From: JAJPHI01 sp035541875
Lineage (GTDB): Bacteria; Desulfobacterota; Binatia; Binatales; Binataceae
Direction: 5' to 3'
Length of the DNA: 64,000 nucleotides
Assembly: GCA_035541875.1 (NCBI GenBank)
Contig: DATKML010000057.1
Location: 36,745-100,744 of the forward strand
Program-made: the position numbers and the translations under genes
Notes under the pieces: model-generated
The model's database searches: none
What the model saw: only the letters and a program-made list of their open reading frames with translations
What the model was told of the DNA's origin: nothing
Part shown: positions 33,760-43,323 of the stretch, piece by piece
Layout of the letters: the number at the start of each line of letters is the position of its first letter
Position numbering within the stretch: position 1 is the stretch's first letter

Positions 33760-34521
33760 CTACAGGAGAATCGACGTCATGAAATAGTCCCACGCCAGGA
33801 TCATCACGCTGGATAGAACTACCGCTTCGGTGGTCGCGCGACTCACACCAGTTGCCATCCGTGCTGCGTAATAGCCCTTGTAGCAGCAGACCCACATCAC
33901 CACGATGCCGAAGACGAAGGCCTTCTCGATACCCGTGGCGATATCGTGGCGACTCATATTTTGCGCGATACCGTTAAAGAAAGGTCCATTCGGCGCTCCC
34001 ATCAGGCCCACGCCGATAAGCCATCCACCCCAGATGCCTATGACATCAAAAATGCTGGTCAGAAGCGGAAAACTGATCACACCGGCGAGGATGCGCGGTG
34101 AGACGAGGTACTGAACCGGATTGATCGCCATTACGGTCAGCGCATCAACCTGCTCGGTCGCTTGCATCGCACCAATCTCGGCAGCCATCGCCGAGCCTGC
34201 TCGAGCAGTGATCATGATCGCGGAAAGAACCGGACCGAGTTCACGTACCAGCACCAGTGCTACGACCGTACCCAGCGCACCCTCAGAACTGAAACGCCGG
34301 AGCGTGTTGTAACCCTGCAAGCCGAGGACCATTCCAGTGAAGAGTCCGATGAGACCGACTAAAAAGAAGGAGTCCGCGCCGATAGTGCGAATTTGCCGGA
34401 TGAGAAGTCGTGGCTTATAAGGCGGCAGCAGGACGTAAAATACTGCCGTCGCCAAAAAAAGGACAAAATTGCCAAGGCGCGTAATCGAATCGATTATCGA
34501 CGCCCCTAAACGCTCGATCAT
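33760..34521 (-). CDS. mlaE: lipid ABC transporter permease MlaE
   Basis: Integral membrane permease of the Mla complex, with 253 residues from the ATG at 34521 (a TTG two codons earlier at 34527 is possible). Typical motifs: FFLVGLIGLFTGMVLGLQGYNTLRRFSSEG, RELGPVLSAIMITARAGSAMAAEIGAM and EQVDALTVMAINPVQYLVSPR. It has five to six hydrophobic segments. It is the first gene of mlaEFDCA; its promoter is not recognised. Confidence 0.97.
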   Translation of the reverse strand: MIERLGASIIDSITRLGNFVLFLATAVFYVLLPPYKPRLLIRQIRTIGADSFFLVGLIGLFTGMVLGLQGYNTLRRFSSEGALGTVVALVLVRELGPVLSAIMITARAGSAMAAEIGAMQATEQVDALTVMAINPVQYLVSPRILAGVISFPLLTSIFDVIGIWGGWLIGVGLMGAPNGPFFNGIAQNMSRHDIATGIEKAFVFGIVVMWVCCYKGYYAARMATGVSRATTEAVVLSSVMILAWDYFMTSILL

Positions 34522-34552
34522 TCCCAATGCAACACCGTCGCGGCCTGAAATG

Positions 34553-35203
34553 TCAGTCGTGCAGCATACCTAGCCGCGCCAAGTGCGCGTAAGTATGTGT
34601 CATTGAGGACGAGCGGGCAAACTCGATTAAATCTTCGGGTACGTCGAGATCGAGCGCCGGGCGAATCAGACGAACAACCTTGCATGCTATTCCGCTTTCG
34701 CGGCAGCTCTCGCGATGGCGTACGAGGCTTAATCGGCCGAATTGGGTCGCGATCGCATCGAGTGGTGTACGCACCATCATGTTGGTGCCTGAGAAATCGC
34801 GAGACGGCACCAATACGACCCCTTGGCCAAGTTCTTCTTCGGCCGCGAAGGAGGTGTCGATGTCCTCGCCGGTGACTAGTGGAATATCCGAAAGAATAGT
34901 ACAGGTCGTTCTAACACCTGCTTGCTTAAGATGTTCTGTCGCAAGCGCAACGGCAACGTTGAGGCCGCGCGGGAATTCTTCATTGATTGTAAGTGCACCG
35001 CTTCGCTCTGCCATCCCGAGCAAAGCCGAATCTGAGGTTACGACGGCCACGCGATCAGCCAAGCGGGAGCTCAGAGCAGCGCTGAGCACATCCTGAAACA
35101 TCGCGGTAGCAAGGTTGGCTCGCTCCGTATTCGACGGCAATGCAGGGGCGAGCCGGGTCTTGGCCAACGCCAACTGCTTTGCGGCTATGAGTACGACGCG
35201 CAC
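34553..35203 (-). CDS. cofC: CofC-like phospholactate guanylyltransferase
   Basis: Nucleotidyltransferase that forms the activated (di)phospholactate or PEP intermediate of coenzyme F420 synthesis. It has 216 residues from the GTG at 35203 (AAGG at 5-nt spacing); an upstream ATG at 35290 adds 29 residues unlike the family. Recognisable parts are IAAKQLALAKTRLAP (nucleotide binding), ILSDIPLVTGEDI and PSRDFSGTNMM. It is 31 nt from mlaE on the same strand. The two LLM oxidoreductases at 19.8 and 21.8 kb would be users of F420. Confidence 0.85.
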   Translation of the reverse strand: MRVVLIAAKQLALAKTRLAPALPSNTERANLATAMFQDVLSAALSSRLADRVAVVTSDSALLGMAERSGALTINEEFPRGLNVAVALATEHLKQAGVRTTCTILSDIPLVTGEDIDTSFAAEEELGQGVVLVPSRDFSGTNMMVRTPLDAIATQFGRLSLVRHRESCRESGIACKVVRLIRPALDLDVPEDLIEFARSSSMTHTYAHLARLGMLHD

Positions 35204-35374
35204 AGCGACCTTATAACGCAGGCCGCGTGCCCGCGCCAACGCGGAATCACGGAAGTACGGCTTGACTATCCAGCGGGTTGCAGCAGACAATTCCTCATCC
35301 CAAATGACGCTTATCAGGCTTGGAGCGTGCCTCTGCGCGGAGGATCGTCTGGGCCATCGTTGAGGTTACGGCTA

Positions 35375-36313
35375 ATGACGCGAACGATTCAGCGGCGCTC
35401 GTTTTCGAATACCGTCCGTTTTGCAGGTTTGAGCTTGGGCCTGTTTCTGGTGGCCGGGACCCTCGCTGGATGCACCCACAAATCGGCGGACAGCTATATC
35501 GAAAGCGGCGATCAGGCGCGTCAGAGCGCACAGCTCGCTCAAGCTGAAGTTGATTACCTGGCTGCGATTAAGGCAGCACCGGAAGATGCTCGACCACATA
35601 TTGTGCTCGGCAACCTCTACGCTTTCGAGAAGAAGTTCGACGCCGCTCGCGCCGAGTTCGTAAAGGCCATTGAGCTTGCACCCAAGGACCCGGTAGCACA
35701 CGCTGCCGTCGGGAACGCTTATGCCGAGCAAGGGCAGTACGGGCCTGCCGAGAATCAGTTGCGAGCAGCAGTAGCATTACAACCCGCCGATGGAGGATAT
35801 CGTCTCGCGTTAGGTGAAGTATTGGCCAAGGAGCAGAAGAATGCCCCGGCCGAAGACGAATTGCGGACGGCCGTCGGGCTCGATCCCAAAAATGCGCATA
35901 CCCATCTCGCCTTGGCCAATCTGCTCGGGACGGAGCCTAATCGGCAGGACGAAGCGCAAGCCGAACTGGCGGAGGTGAGAGCCCTCGATCCCACGCTCTT
36001 ACCTGCTGCTCCGACATCCGCAGGCGCTGCTGCGTCTCCTGCCGCATCTCCCGCGATGTCTCCGGGTGGTGCTCCGATTCCTGCGACGGCGAGTGGGGCT
36101 CCTCGGCCGCGGGCTAAGGTTAAGGACATCGACAAACGCTTTCAGCTCACCCACGATTCGCCGGTTTACGAGAATCCCGATGCGAGTTCGCGTGTCGTGG
36201 CGCAGGTCCATCGCGGAAAATTCGTCCATATCACCGGAATCACCGGCGACTGGTTCAGAATTCAGCTAAAGACGGGAGTGGTCGGGTTTATTCCTCTCAC
36301 CGCAGCTGAGTAG
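35375..36313 (+). CDS. TPR lipoprotein with C-terminal SH3-like domain
   Basis: A 312-residue predicted lipoprotein. The ATG at 35375 has GAGG 9 nt upstream; an earlier frame start at 35327 is not supported. The lipobox VAGTLAGC places the lipidated Cys near residue 33. Five TPR-like repeats (about 40-215) are followed by an Ala/Ser/Pro linker (SPAASPAMSPGG) and a C-terminal SH3_3-like domain (RFQLTHDSPVYENPDASSRVVAQVHRG ... VGFIPL). Such domains bind peptidoglycan or scaffold envelope proteins. It diverges from cofC. Confidence 0.85.
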   Translation: MTRTIQRRSFSNTVRFAGLSLGLFLVAGTLAGCTHKSADSYIESGDQARQSAQLAQAEVDYLAAIKAAPEDARPHIVLGNLYAFEKKFDAARAEFVKAIELAPKDPVAHAAVGNAYAEQGQYGPAENQLRAAVALQPADGGYRLALGEVLAKEQKNAPAEDELRTAVGLDPKNAHTHLALANLLGTEPNRQDEAQAELAEVRALDPTLLPAAPTSAGAAASPAASPAMSPGGAPIPATASGAPRPRAKVKDIDKRFQLTHDSPVYENPDASSRVVAQVHRGKFVHITGITGDWFRIQLKTGVVGFIPLTAAE

Positions 36314-36342
36314 AGGAGAGTCGAGTTCGTATCGGCGGGGTT

Positions 36343-37254
36343 TTACGCGCTGCCGATCAGGTCTTTCAGAGCTGCGTCGATAGTCGTGTAGCGCCACGCG
36401 AAGCCTGCTTCTGCCAGCCGTTCGGGCGCGACGCGTTGGCTATTGAGCAGTGGCGCCGCAGCCTCACCGAGAGCGATTTTCAGTGCGAATGCTGGAGCTG
36501 GTATCACGCACGGGCGATGCAAAAGCCGGGCGAGAGTCTGCGAAAACTCGCGATTAGTGACCGGGTTCGGCGCAGCCGCGATCATCGGCCCATCGAAGCG
36601 TGAGTCTTCGACCGCCTGCGTGATTATTCCGATCATGTCCGCAAGATGAATCCACGGGACGTATTGGTTACCCGAACCGATCGGCCCGCCGAGCCCCATC
36701 CGGAAGGGCGTGATCATCTTGGCCAGTGCCCCGCCTTCGGGCCCCAGCACGATACCGATTCGCGGGATGAAGACTCTTATGGCTACGCTGCGCGCTTCGA
36801 GCGCTGCCGCCTCCCAATCCTGGCAGAGACGAGCAAGGAAGTCGCTTGCGGGAGGATGGTCATCGGAGACAACCGTCGAGCCGCAATCGCCGTAATAGCC
36901 GATCGCACTGGCGGAGATCAGAACAGTCGGGCGTGGGGTGCTTTGCTTGATCGCCGCGACGATTTGGCGGGTGAGCTCGACGCGGCTCGTGATGATGCGT
37001 TGCTTGCGGTCCTCCGTCCAGCGCTGGCCGACAACCGGTTCTCCCGCCAAATTGATTATCGCGTCGCTGCTGCTGACGGCCTTCTGCAGATCGGCTTGCT
37101 GTCCTGAAGCTATCAGTCCGACTTTGTTTCCGAGCAAAGCGCGAGCTTTGACCTCATCGCGCACGAGGGCTGCGAGTTGATTGCCTGAGCCGTTCAGGTG
37201 GCTTACGAGTGCGCGCCCGATAAATCCCGTCGCGCCGGTGATTAGTAGCCGCAT
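36343..37254 (-). CDS. TIGR01777 family NAD(P)-dependent epimerase
   Basis: Short-chain dehydrogenase-like protein of 303 residues. MRLLITGATGFIGRALV is the Rossmann glycine motif, SASAIGYYGDCG holds the catalytic-type tyrosine, and VLGPEGGALAKMITPFRMGLGGPIGSG is diagnostic of the TIGR01777/YfcH family. The C-terminal DUF1731 part is ALKIALGEAAAPLLNSQRVAPERL. The substrate is unknown. It converges with the TPR-SH3 gene. Confidence 0.93.
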   Translation of the reverse strand: MRLLITGATGFIGRALVSHLNGSGNQLAALVRDEVKARALLGNKVGLIASGQQADLQKAVSSSDAIINLAGEPVVGQRWTEDRKQRIITSRVELTRQIVAAIKQSTPRPTVLISASAIGYYGDCGSTVVSDDHPPASDFLARLCQDWEAAALEARSVAIRVFIPRIGIVLGPEGGALAKMITPFRMGLGGPIGSGNQYVPWIHLADMIGIITQAVEDSRFDGPMIAAAPNPVTNREFSQTLARLLHRPCVIPAPAFALKIALGEAAAPLLNSQRVAPERLAEAGFAWRYTTIDAALKDLIGSA

Positions 37255-37313
37255 ACAAACAGGGTTGCATTTTTCAGATGGGGAAGAAATTTCTCTGCGG
37301 GCCGGACTAGAGA

Positions 37314-37706
37314 TCAGGCGTTGACTGCGGTAGAGAGCGGGCTTTCGCTGCGAAGTTCGATCCGATCACCGACCATGGTACCGCTTCGTTTGGCAGCACC
37401 CGGCGCAAGTTCGAGCGCCTTGCGAGCCGAAAATAGGATCGGGGAGACGCGCCATGGTTTCAGGCTATGGCAGACGTGGACGACGCGATCGTTGCGATCG
37501 AGGAAGACGATATCGATGGCGAAACGCATGAAGAACATGTGCATCCACATGAAAGGCTCGAGGGTCTGACGGATGAAGAGCAGCCCCTCATCATCGGCGA
37601 TGGTATCGCGGCCAAGCAGTCCCTTGGCCTGGCCCGAGCGACCGCCGGCGTCAGCTAAATTCGCGCAGAGAATCGTGCCTCGGGTCTGATTGAATGCCTG
37701 CAACAT
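37314..37706 (-). CDS. DUF192 family protein
   Basis: A 130-residue small beta-rich protein of the DUF192 family. The core AKGLLGRDTIADDEGLLFI, then FMWMHMFFMRFAIDIVFLDRNDRVVHV and the ALELAPGAAKRSGTMVGDRIEL ending are typical. The family function is unknown; many members are secreted, but no signal peptide is seen here. It diverges from the siroheme synthase gene with 142 nt between, which should hold promoters for both. Confidence 0.9.
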   Translation of the reverse strand: MLQAFNQTRGTILCANLADAGGRSGQAKGLLGRDTIADDEGLLFIRQTLEPFMWMHMFFMRFAIDIVFLDRNDRVVHVCHSLKPWRVSPILFSARKALELAPGAAKRSGTMVGDRIELRSESPLSTAVNA

Positions 37707-37848
37707 CGCTGGTTCTGCCCCTTAGTTTACAAATTGTTCGCCCTTGCCCCGGGTCAGGCAATAAAAAATCCTCGCCCTCCGGGCCGCTCGGCGGGTGCAG
37801 AGCCCTGTGGCAGAGCGCTGAAGTTGTACTAAAATTGCGCTATCAACG

Positions 37849-38511
37849 ATGGGATACCTCCCCATATTTCCCGACGTCGCAGGTGAGCGATGCCTCGTGA
37901 TCGGTGGCGAGCCGGTCGCGGAAGTCCGCGTTCGGACGCTGCGCGATGCGGACGCGCACGTCACGGTGATCGCGCCGACGATTACGACGACTCTCGCTGA
38001 ATGGGAACAGGCGGGGCGGATTACCGTGGTTCGTCGGCGTTACCAAGGGGGCGATCTCGATGGTCACGCGTTGGCCTTTTGTACGGATCTGACTGAGGAC
38101 CTCGATGCGATAGTCTCGGCGGCTCGCGCCTTGCGGTTACCGCTCAATGTCATGGACCGGCCGGCACTATGCTCTTTTATCGTTCCAGCCGTCGTGCGCC
38201 GCGGCGACCTGCAGGTTGCGATCTCGACCGGTGGGGCGAGCCCCGCCTTAGCTGGAATCATCCGCAGTGAACTCGACGAACTGTTCGGGCCGGAGTATGA
38301 ATCGCTACTCGATCTGATGCGTGCGCTTCGCGATCATCTCCGGAGCAGAGAATACACCGCCTCTGAGCGTGCAGACCTTTTGCGTGGTTTGGCGACGGAC
38401 CTGCGCGCGGCGATGCTTCAGCATGATCATGCGGCGGTCGAAGATATCGTGGCACGGAGGCTCGGTATCCAATTGGATGAGTTGGGAGTGACTCTACCGG
38501 CGGGCCGGTAA
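37849..38511 (+). CDS. precorrin-2 dehydrogenase / sirohydrochlorin ferrochelatase
   Basis: NAD-dependent oxidation of precorrin-2 and iron insertion to make siroheme (Met8p/CysG N-terminal family). It has 220 residues. MGYLPIFPDVAGERCLVIGGEPVAEVRVRTLRDADAHVTV is the Rossmann start; here the usual GGGxVA is GGEPVA, a conservative variation. ISTGGASPALAGIIRSELDELFG is the sirohydrochlorin-binding block. It opens the tetrapyrrole cluster and shares a substrate with CobA-HemD downstream. Confidence 0.9.
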   Translation: MGYLPIFPDVAGERCLVIGGEPVAEVRVRTLRDADAHVTVIAPTITTTLAEWEQAGRITVVRRRYQGGDLDGHALAFCTDLTEDLDAIVSAARALRLPLNVMDRPALCSFIVPAVVRRGDLQVAISTGGASPALAGIIRSELDELFGPEYESLLDLMRALRDHLRSREYTASERADLLRGLATDLRAAMLQHDHAAVEDIVARRLGIQLDELGVTLPAGR

Positions 38512-38530
38512 AGCTGCGGGAATCAGCGTG

Positions 38531-39358
38531 ATGAATCCGATCTGGATGATCCCGGCTATCGTCGGTTATTTCGTAGCCGCTCTGGGCTATACGACGAGTC
38601 GCCTAGGGCTAGCTCCGAGCGGTGCGCGATGGGGGAAATTCGCGCTGGCCGGAGGTGTTGCGGCTCATATCCTGGTCTTGGCGGTCACCGCGCTTCAGGC
38701 CGGCAATATACCGGTGACCAATCTGCCGGAATCGATCAGCTTTCTTAGTGCGCTTACGGCGCTGGCGGCGCTACCCTTGATCAATCGCCTGCGCCTGATC
38801 GTGATTGGCGCCTTCATCGCGCCGTTTGCGTTTATCGCGACGACGATCGCGGCGCTTACGATGCCTGGCCAACGTTTGCAGATGCCCGATGCACTCCGCA
38901 GCGCCTGGCTGCCGGTTCATGTCACGCTGGCATTCGCCGGGTTTGCACTTTTCGTGCTCGCTGCCGGAGTCAGCCTCGTTTACCTGATCAATGAGCGTCG
39001 TCTGAAGACCAAGCGCCTGACCGCACCCACTGACGAGCGGATGCCGAGCCTCGAAAAGCTCGATCGCATCAACTATCGCCTGCTGGGGATGGGCTTCCTG
39101 ATGCTTAGTCTCGCGATTGTCACGGGCGCGATTTGGGCCGACGCTACCTGGGGCCGCTTCTGGTCGTGGGAACCGCAGGAATCGTGGTCGCTGGTCGTAT
39201 GGCTGATGTACGCCGCATTGCTGGAATCGCGCCTGACCGTCGGATGGCGCGGGCGTCGCGTCGCGGCACTCACGCTGGTGGTCTTCACGGTTTTGATTAG
39301 TTCCTTTGTCGGCGTGAGCCTGGTCACACCGGGCAAACATGGTGGGAGCTTCGGCTGA
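38531..39358 (+). CDS. ccsA: cytochrome c assembly protein CcsA/HemX-like
   Basis: Integral membrane protein of about 275 residues with eight hydrophobic segments, starting ATG 38531 (GTG 38528 is an alternative). FWSWEPQESWSLVVWLMYAALLESRL is the tryptophan-rich heme-handling (WWD-like) signature. It probably delivers heme across the membrane for c-type cytochromes in a system II route, or modulates HemA as HemX. The stop and the hemA start share one base (TGATG), so translation is coupled. Confidence 0.88.
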   Translation: MNPIWMIPAIVGYFVAALGYTTSRLGLAPSGARWGKFALAGGVAAHILVLAVTALQAGNIPVTNLPESISFLSALTALAALPLINRLRLIVIGAFIAPFAFIATTIAALTMPGQRLQMPDALRSAWLPVHVTLAFAGFALFVLAAGVSLVYLINERRLKTKRLTAPTDERMPSLEKLDRINYRLLGMGFLMLSLAIVTGAIWADATWGRFWSWEPQESWSLVVWLMYAALLESRLTVGWRGRRVAALTLVVFTVLISSFVGVSLVTPGKHGGSFG

Positions 39359-40707
39359 TGACTGATCGCAAGCTCTTCGTCGTGGGCGTGAACCATCGCA
39401 CCGCCGAGGTCGCGGTGCGCGAGCAACTCGCCTTTCCCGATGCGGCTATCGTTCCGGCTCTAAGTCGTATCCGTGAGCGCTTGCCCGCTGTGTCGGAGGC
39501 CGCGCTGGTCTCGACCTGTAATCGCGTTGAGGTGGTGGGTTTGGCTACCGAACAACCACCGCATCCGAATGCGATTGCGGAGTTCGTCGCCACCGAACGG
39601 GGTATCGCGCCTGGCAACTTTTCTTCGTCGCTTTATTTTTTTGAAGGGCGCGAGGCCGTACGCCATCTGTTTCGGGTCGGCGCAAGTCTCGATTCGATGG
39701 TCGTCGGCGAACCGCAGATCCTGGGTCAGCTCAAGCTCGCCTACTCGCATGCCGTCGCGGCGGGCACGGCCGGTCCGGTGCTCCATCGCGCGTTCCATCG
39801 GGCGTTTGCGGCAGCCAAGCTGGTTCGCCGCGAAACATTGGTGGGCTATGGTGCAGTCTCGGTCAGCTCCGCAGCGGTCACGCTCGCCGGACAGATCTTC
39901 GACACGCTTGCCGACAAGACCGTGATGCTGATGGGAGCGGGTAATATCGCGGAACTGGCCGCCCGCAGTCTGAAGCGCGCGGGGGTGCACTCCCTGCTGG
40001 TCACCAGTCGGACGTTCGATAACGCCGTGGCGCTGGCGCGCGAACTCGAAGGCACTGCGGTTCCCTACGCGGAGTTCAAGTCGTATCTGAAGCTGGCCGA
40101 CGTCGTGATCGCTTCGCTCGCTGTGCCAGAGCCGGTCCTTCAGGCTACCGAATGCGAGGCAATTATTCGCGAGCGCCGCTATCGTCCGATGTTCCTGATT
40201 GACCTCGGCGTGCCGCGGAATCTCGACGAGCGGATTAACGCAATCGATAACGTCTATCTCTACGATATCGATGATCTCGGTGCGGTCACGGCCCGCTCGA
40301 TGGACGAGCGGGAGCGTGAGGCGCAAAAGGCCGAGGCGATCGTTGAGAGCGAGACCGACGCGTTCATGCGATGGCTCGATGGGTTGGAACTGGTTCCGGC
40401 GATCAAGGATATCCGCTCCAGTATCGAGCGGTTGCGTATCGACGAGCTCGAACGAAATCAGGGCTGGATCGCGACGTTGCCCGATACGGAACGAACCCGG
40501 GTCGAAGCGCTCACGCGTGGGCTGGTGAACAAGCTGATGCATCGTGTGCTGGTGGCGCTGCGCGACGAAAATGCGGACGCGTCGCAGCAGCTCTACGCTG
40601 CCGACGTAGCCCGCCGCCTGCTCTGCGCTGACCCCGAGAATGAGACCGAGCTTCTCACTTTTGCCCCCGATGAGTCTGGATCCGACGACGATCCTTCTCA
40701 AAACTAG
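39358..40707 (+). CDS. hemA: glutamyl-tRNA reductase
   Basis: NADPH-dependent reduction of glutamyl-tRNA to glutamate-1-semialdehyde, the first committed step of C5 tetrapyrrole synthesis. It has 449 residues. The catalytic cysteine is C54 in STCNRVE. GEPQILGQLKLAYSHA and the Rossmann start VMLMGAGNIAELAARSL follow, and the C-terminal dimerisation helices are intact. hemL, the next enzyme of the pathway, is not in this window. Confidence 0.98.
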   Translation: MTDRKLFVVGVNHRTAEVAVREQLAFPDAAIVPALSRIRERLPAVSEAALVSTCNRVEVVGLATEQPPHPNAIAEFVATERGIAPGNFSSSLYFFEGREAVRHLFRVGASLDSMVVGEPQILGQLKLAYSHAVAAGTAGPVLHRAFHRAFAAAKLVRRETLVGYGAVSVSSAAVTLAGQIFDTLADKTVMLMGAGNIAELAARSLKRAGVHSLLVTSRTFDNAVALARELEGTAVPYAEFKSYLKLADVVIASLAVPEPVLQATECEAIIRERRYRPMFLIDLGVPRNLDERINAIDNVYLYDIDDLGAVTARSMDEREREAQKAEAIVESETDAFMRWLDGLELVPAIKDIRSSIERLRIDELERNQGWIATLPDTERTRVEALTRGLVNKLMHRVLVALRDENADASQQLYAADVARRLLCADPENETELLTFAPDESGSDDDPSQN

Positions 40708-40719
40708 AGCATCGCTCTT

Positions 40720-40805
40720 CTGTCATTCCTGCGCGCGAGTCATTCGCCGTATCGTTTGCGCAGGACAGTCTTGATACGATCGGGTCGCGCGAGGAATCCC
40801 GGCTT
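40720..40805. repeat. repeat-like intergenic sequence
   Basis: The hemA-hemC spacer contains GTCATTCCTGCGCGCGAG, GGTCGCGCGAGGAATCCCGG and short inverted pieces. Similar phrases occur at 24438-24520. It may be a degenerate REP-like element; the match was judged by eye only. Confidence 0.35.
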
Positions 40806-40831
40806 CCTATGCATTCCGACAGCAACCGGCA

Positions 40832-41770
40832 ATGACTACCACGCTTCGTATCGGCTCAAGGCCTAGTGCGCTTGCGCTCGCGCAATCGACGCTTATCCGC
40901 GACTCCCTGCACCAACTGGCTCCCGGCCTGACAGTCGAAGTCGTTCCGATCAGCACGACTGGCGATAAGCTTACGACCGCATCGCTGGCGCGCGTCGGCG
41001 GTAAGGGGCTCTTTATCCGCGAGCTCGAACAGGCACTGAGCGACAAGCGGATCGATCTGGCGGTCCATTCGATGAAAGATCTGCCGGCGATCCTGCCGTC
41101 GCAATATCGGATCGCCGCGGTGCCCGCGCGCGAGAATCCTCACGATGCGCTCATCTCGCGCAGCGATGGCGGATGGGCTGCGCTCAAGCCCGGCGCCCGG
41201 CTCGGGACCTCGTCGTCGCGTCGTCGCCTTCAGGCCCTGCGCCTGCGGCCGGATCTCGAGATTCTACCGTTACGCGGCAACGTCGATACCCGGTTGAAGC
41301 GACTCGCGGACGGCGACTTCGATGCAATTATCCTTGCGATGGCCGGATTGCGACGGCTCGGTCGTGCCGACGTAGCGAATCTGACGGAACTCGATGAGCA
41401 GGCTTTTATCCCGTCCGCCGCACAAGGGGCGCTCGCGCTAGAAGTGCTTACGGATAGCAAGCTGCTGGGGTCGAGTGAAATCGATGATGCGCTTGCTCGT
41501 CTGAATGATCCTAAGACCGAGGCTGAGGTGGTCGCGGAGCGGAGTCTGCTCGCGACGATTGGGGCTTCGTGCGTTTCGCCGATAGGGGTGAAAGGCACCC
41601 TCGCAGACGGTCGTCTGACGCTCCGTGCGATTCTCTTTAGTCTCGACGGGGCGCGATCGCTCGCCGAAAGTACCGAACAAAATGGAGATGCCGACGCGGC
41701 TACTCTGGGAATAGCGCTCGGCAATCGGATGCTCGAGAGCGGAGCCGCCGAACTGATCGGCCATGAGTAG
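40832..41770 (+). CDS. hemC: hydroxymethylbilane synthase
   Basis: Polymerises four porphobilinogens. It has 312 residues: TLRIGSRPSALALAQ at the N-terminus, VHSMKDLPA, and GTSSSRRRLQ for the dipyrromethane pocket. The cofactor-binding cysteine is C247 in GASCVSPIGV. It overlaps cobA-hemD by 8 nt, so the two enzymes that use its product are coupled to it. Confidence 0.98.
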   Translation: MTTTLRIGSRPSALALAQSTLIRDSLHQLAPGLTVEVVPISTTGDKLTTASLARVGGKGLFIRELEQALSDKRIDLAVHSMKDLPAILPSQYRIAAVPARENPHDALISRSDGGWAALKPGARLGTSSSRRRLQALRLRPDLEILPLRGNVDTRLKRLADGDFDAIILAMAGLRRLGRADVANLTELDEQAFIPSAAQGALALEVLTDSKLLGSSEIDDALARLNDPKTEAEVVAERSLLATIGASCVSPIGVKGTLADGRLTLRAILFSLDGARSLAESTEQNGDADAATLGIALGNRMLESGAAELIGHE

Positions 41771-43322
41771 CTCCACGGGCAAGGTTTATCTGGTTGGGGC
41801 CGGACCGGGCGCGCCTGAGTTGATCACCGTGCGCGGCGCTCGATTGCTCGGGGTGGCCGACGTCGTGGTGTACGACAGCCTGGTCAGTCCGGAACTGCTT
41901 CGTCTAGCGCCTACAGCGGCGGAACTGATTCACGCCGGCAAGCGCGGCGGCGGCGACAACAATTTCGATCAATCAGCGCTTAATCAGCTTCTGGTGGACC
42001 GCGCTCGTGCGGGCAAAACGGTAGTTCGTCTGAAAGGCGGTGACCCGTTTATTTTCGGACGCGGCGGCGAGGAAGCAGAGGCTCTCGCAGCCGCCGATGT
42101 TGCGTTTGAGATCGTCCCCGGTGTTACCTCCGCGATCGCGGCCCCGGCCTTCGCCGGAATTCCGCTGACCCATCGTGATTACGGTTCGTTCGTGACCTTC
42201 GTCACGGGCCATGAGGAACCCTCGCGCAATCCTGCGGAAGCCGTACCCTGGGCGGAGCTGGCGCGAGCAGCGAATCGTCGAGGAACGATCGTGATCCTGA
42301 TGGCGGCGGCACGGTTGCGCGCAATACTCGCGTATTTGATGGAGGCCGGGCTTCCGGCAACGACGCCCGCCGCGATCGTGCACTGGGGCACAACCGCCGC
42401 TCAGCGTACGGTGGTCGGCACGATTGCGACGCTGGCCGATACCGCCGAGGCACAGAAAATCGGGTCGCCCGCCGTCACTGTCATCGGTGAGTGCGCAAGC
42501 CTGCGCACTCATCTGGCCTGGGCCGAACAGCTGCCACTATTCGGGCGCCGGATTGTGGTCACCCGCGCGGCCGATCAATCGGGTGGGTTTCCGACTCGTC
42601 TGCGCGATTACGGGGCCGAGGTTATCGAATTCCCGACTATCGCTTTCGCCCCACCGACCAGTTACGAAGCGCTCGACCGCGCAATCGATGAAGCATCGCG
42701 TTTCGATTGGATAATCTTTACCAGCGCACGCGGGGTCGATGCGTTCATCGACCGATTGCGGAGTCGCGGCGTGGATCTTCGCGCTATCGGCAACGCTGCG
42801 ATCGCAGCAATCGGTCCTGCAACGTCGGCTCGCCTGCGTTCCTATGCATTGAGCGTTTCGGCGATGCCGAGCGAGTATCGCGCCGAGGCGATTATCGATG
42901 CGCTCGGGCGCGACCGTATCGCCGGGGCCCGTATCCTGATCCCCCGTGCCGAGATTGCTCGCGAAGTGCTCCCGGAAATGCTCGTCGCGCATGGCGCGCG
43001 CGAGGTCGTAATCGCACCGGCTTATCGCACGATTGTTCCTGCCAGCTCTGATACTGAGCGAGTGGGAGCGCTTGCCTCGGCGCGTCAGATCGATCTCGTG
43101 GCCTTCACCAGTTCGAGCACGGCCAGCAACTTCCATAGGATGATTGGGGACCCGAGCCTTTCGATACCTGCGGCAGCGATCGGCCCGATTACTGCCGACA
43201 CCGCGCGCAAGATGGGTTTCGAGGTCGTTCTAACCGCCTCGGACTACACGACTGAGGGGTTGGTGGCTGCGATCGTGAGCCATTTTTCGGCCACCAAGGC
43301 GGTCGCGGGTCCCTCGAACTGA
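41763..43322 (+). CDS. cobA-hemD: fused uroporphyrinogen-III C-methyltransferase / uroporphyrinogen-III synthase
   Basis: A bifunctional 519-residue protein. Residues about 1-245 are a SUMT/CobA methyltransferase: VGAGPGAPELITVRG, VRLKGGDPFIFGRGGEE, EIVPGVTSA, GIPLTHRDYGS. Residues about 255-515 are HemD: RIVVTRAADQSGGF, FDWIIFTSARGVDAF and AFTSSSTASNF. HemD makes uroporphyrinogen III and CobA converts it to precorrin-2, so the fusion directs flux toward siroheme and cobalamin. This fusion is known in Firmicutes and Deltaproteobacteria. Confidence 0.97.
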   Translation: MSSSTGKVYLVGAGPGAPELITVRGARLLGVADVVVYDSLVSPELLRLAPTAAELIHAGKRGGGDNNFDQSALNQLLVDRARAGKTVVRLKGGDPFIFGRGGEEAEALAAADVAFEIVPGVTSAIAAPAFAGIPLTHRDYGSFVTFVTGHEEPSRNPAEAVPWAELARAANRRGTIVILMAAARLRAILAYLMEAGLPATTPAAIVHWGTTAAQRTVVGTIATLADTAEAQKIGSPAVTVIGECASLRTHLAWAEQLPLFGRRIVVTRAADQSGGFPTRLRDYGAEVIEFPTIAFAPPTSYEALDRAIDEASRFDWIIFTSARGVDAFIDRLRSRGVDLRAIGNAAIAAIGPATSARLRSYALSVSAMPSEYRAEAIIDALGRDRIAGARILIPRAEIAREVLPEMLVAHGAREVVIAPAYRTIVPASSDTERVGALASARQIDLVAFTSSSTASNFHRMIGDPSLSIPAAAIGPITADTARKMGFEVVLTASDYTTEGLVAAIVSHFSATKAVAGPSN

Positions 43323-43323
43323 G

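Noticed and set aside
39460..40701. A 413-codon open frame antisense to hemA
   Set aside because: It spans almost the whole hemA gene in the opposite direction. Its translation is rich in Arg, His and Gln with no recognisable domain, as expected for the complement of a high-GC coding gene.
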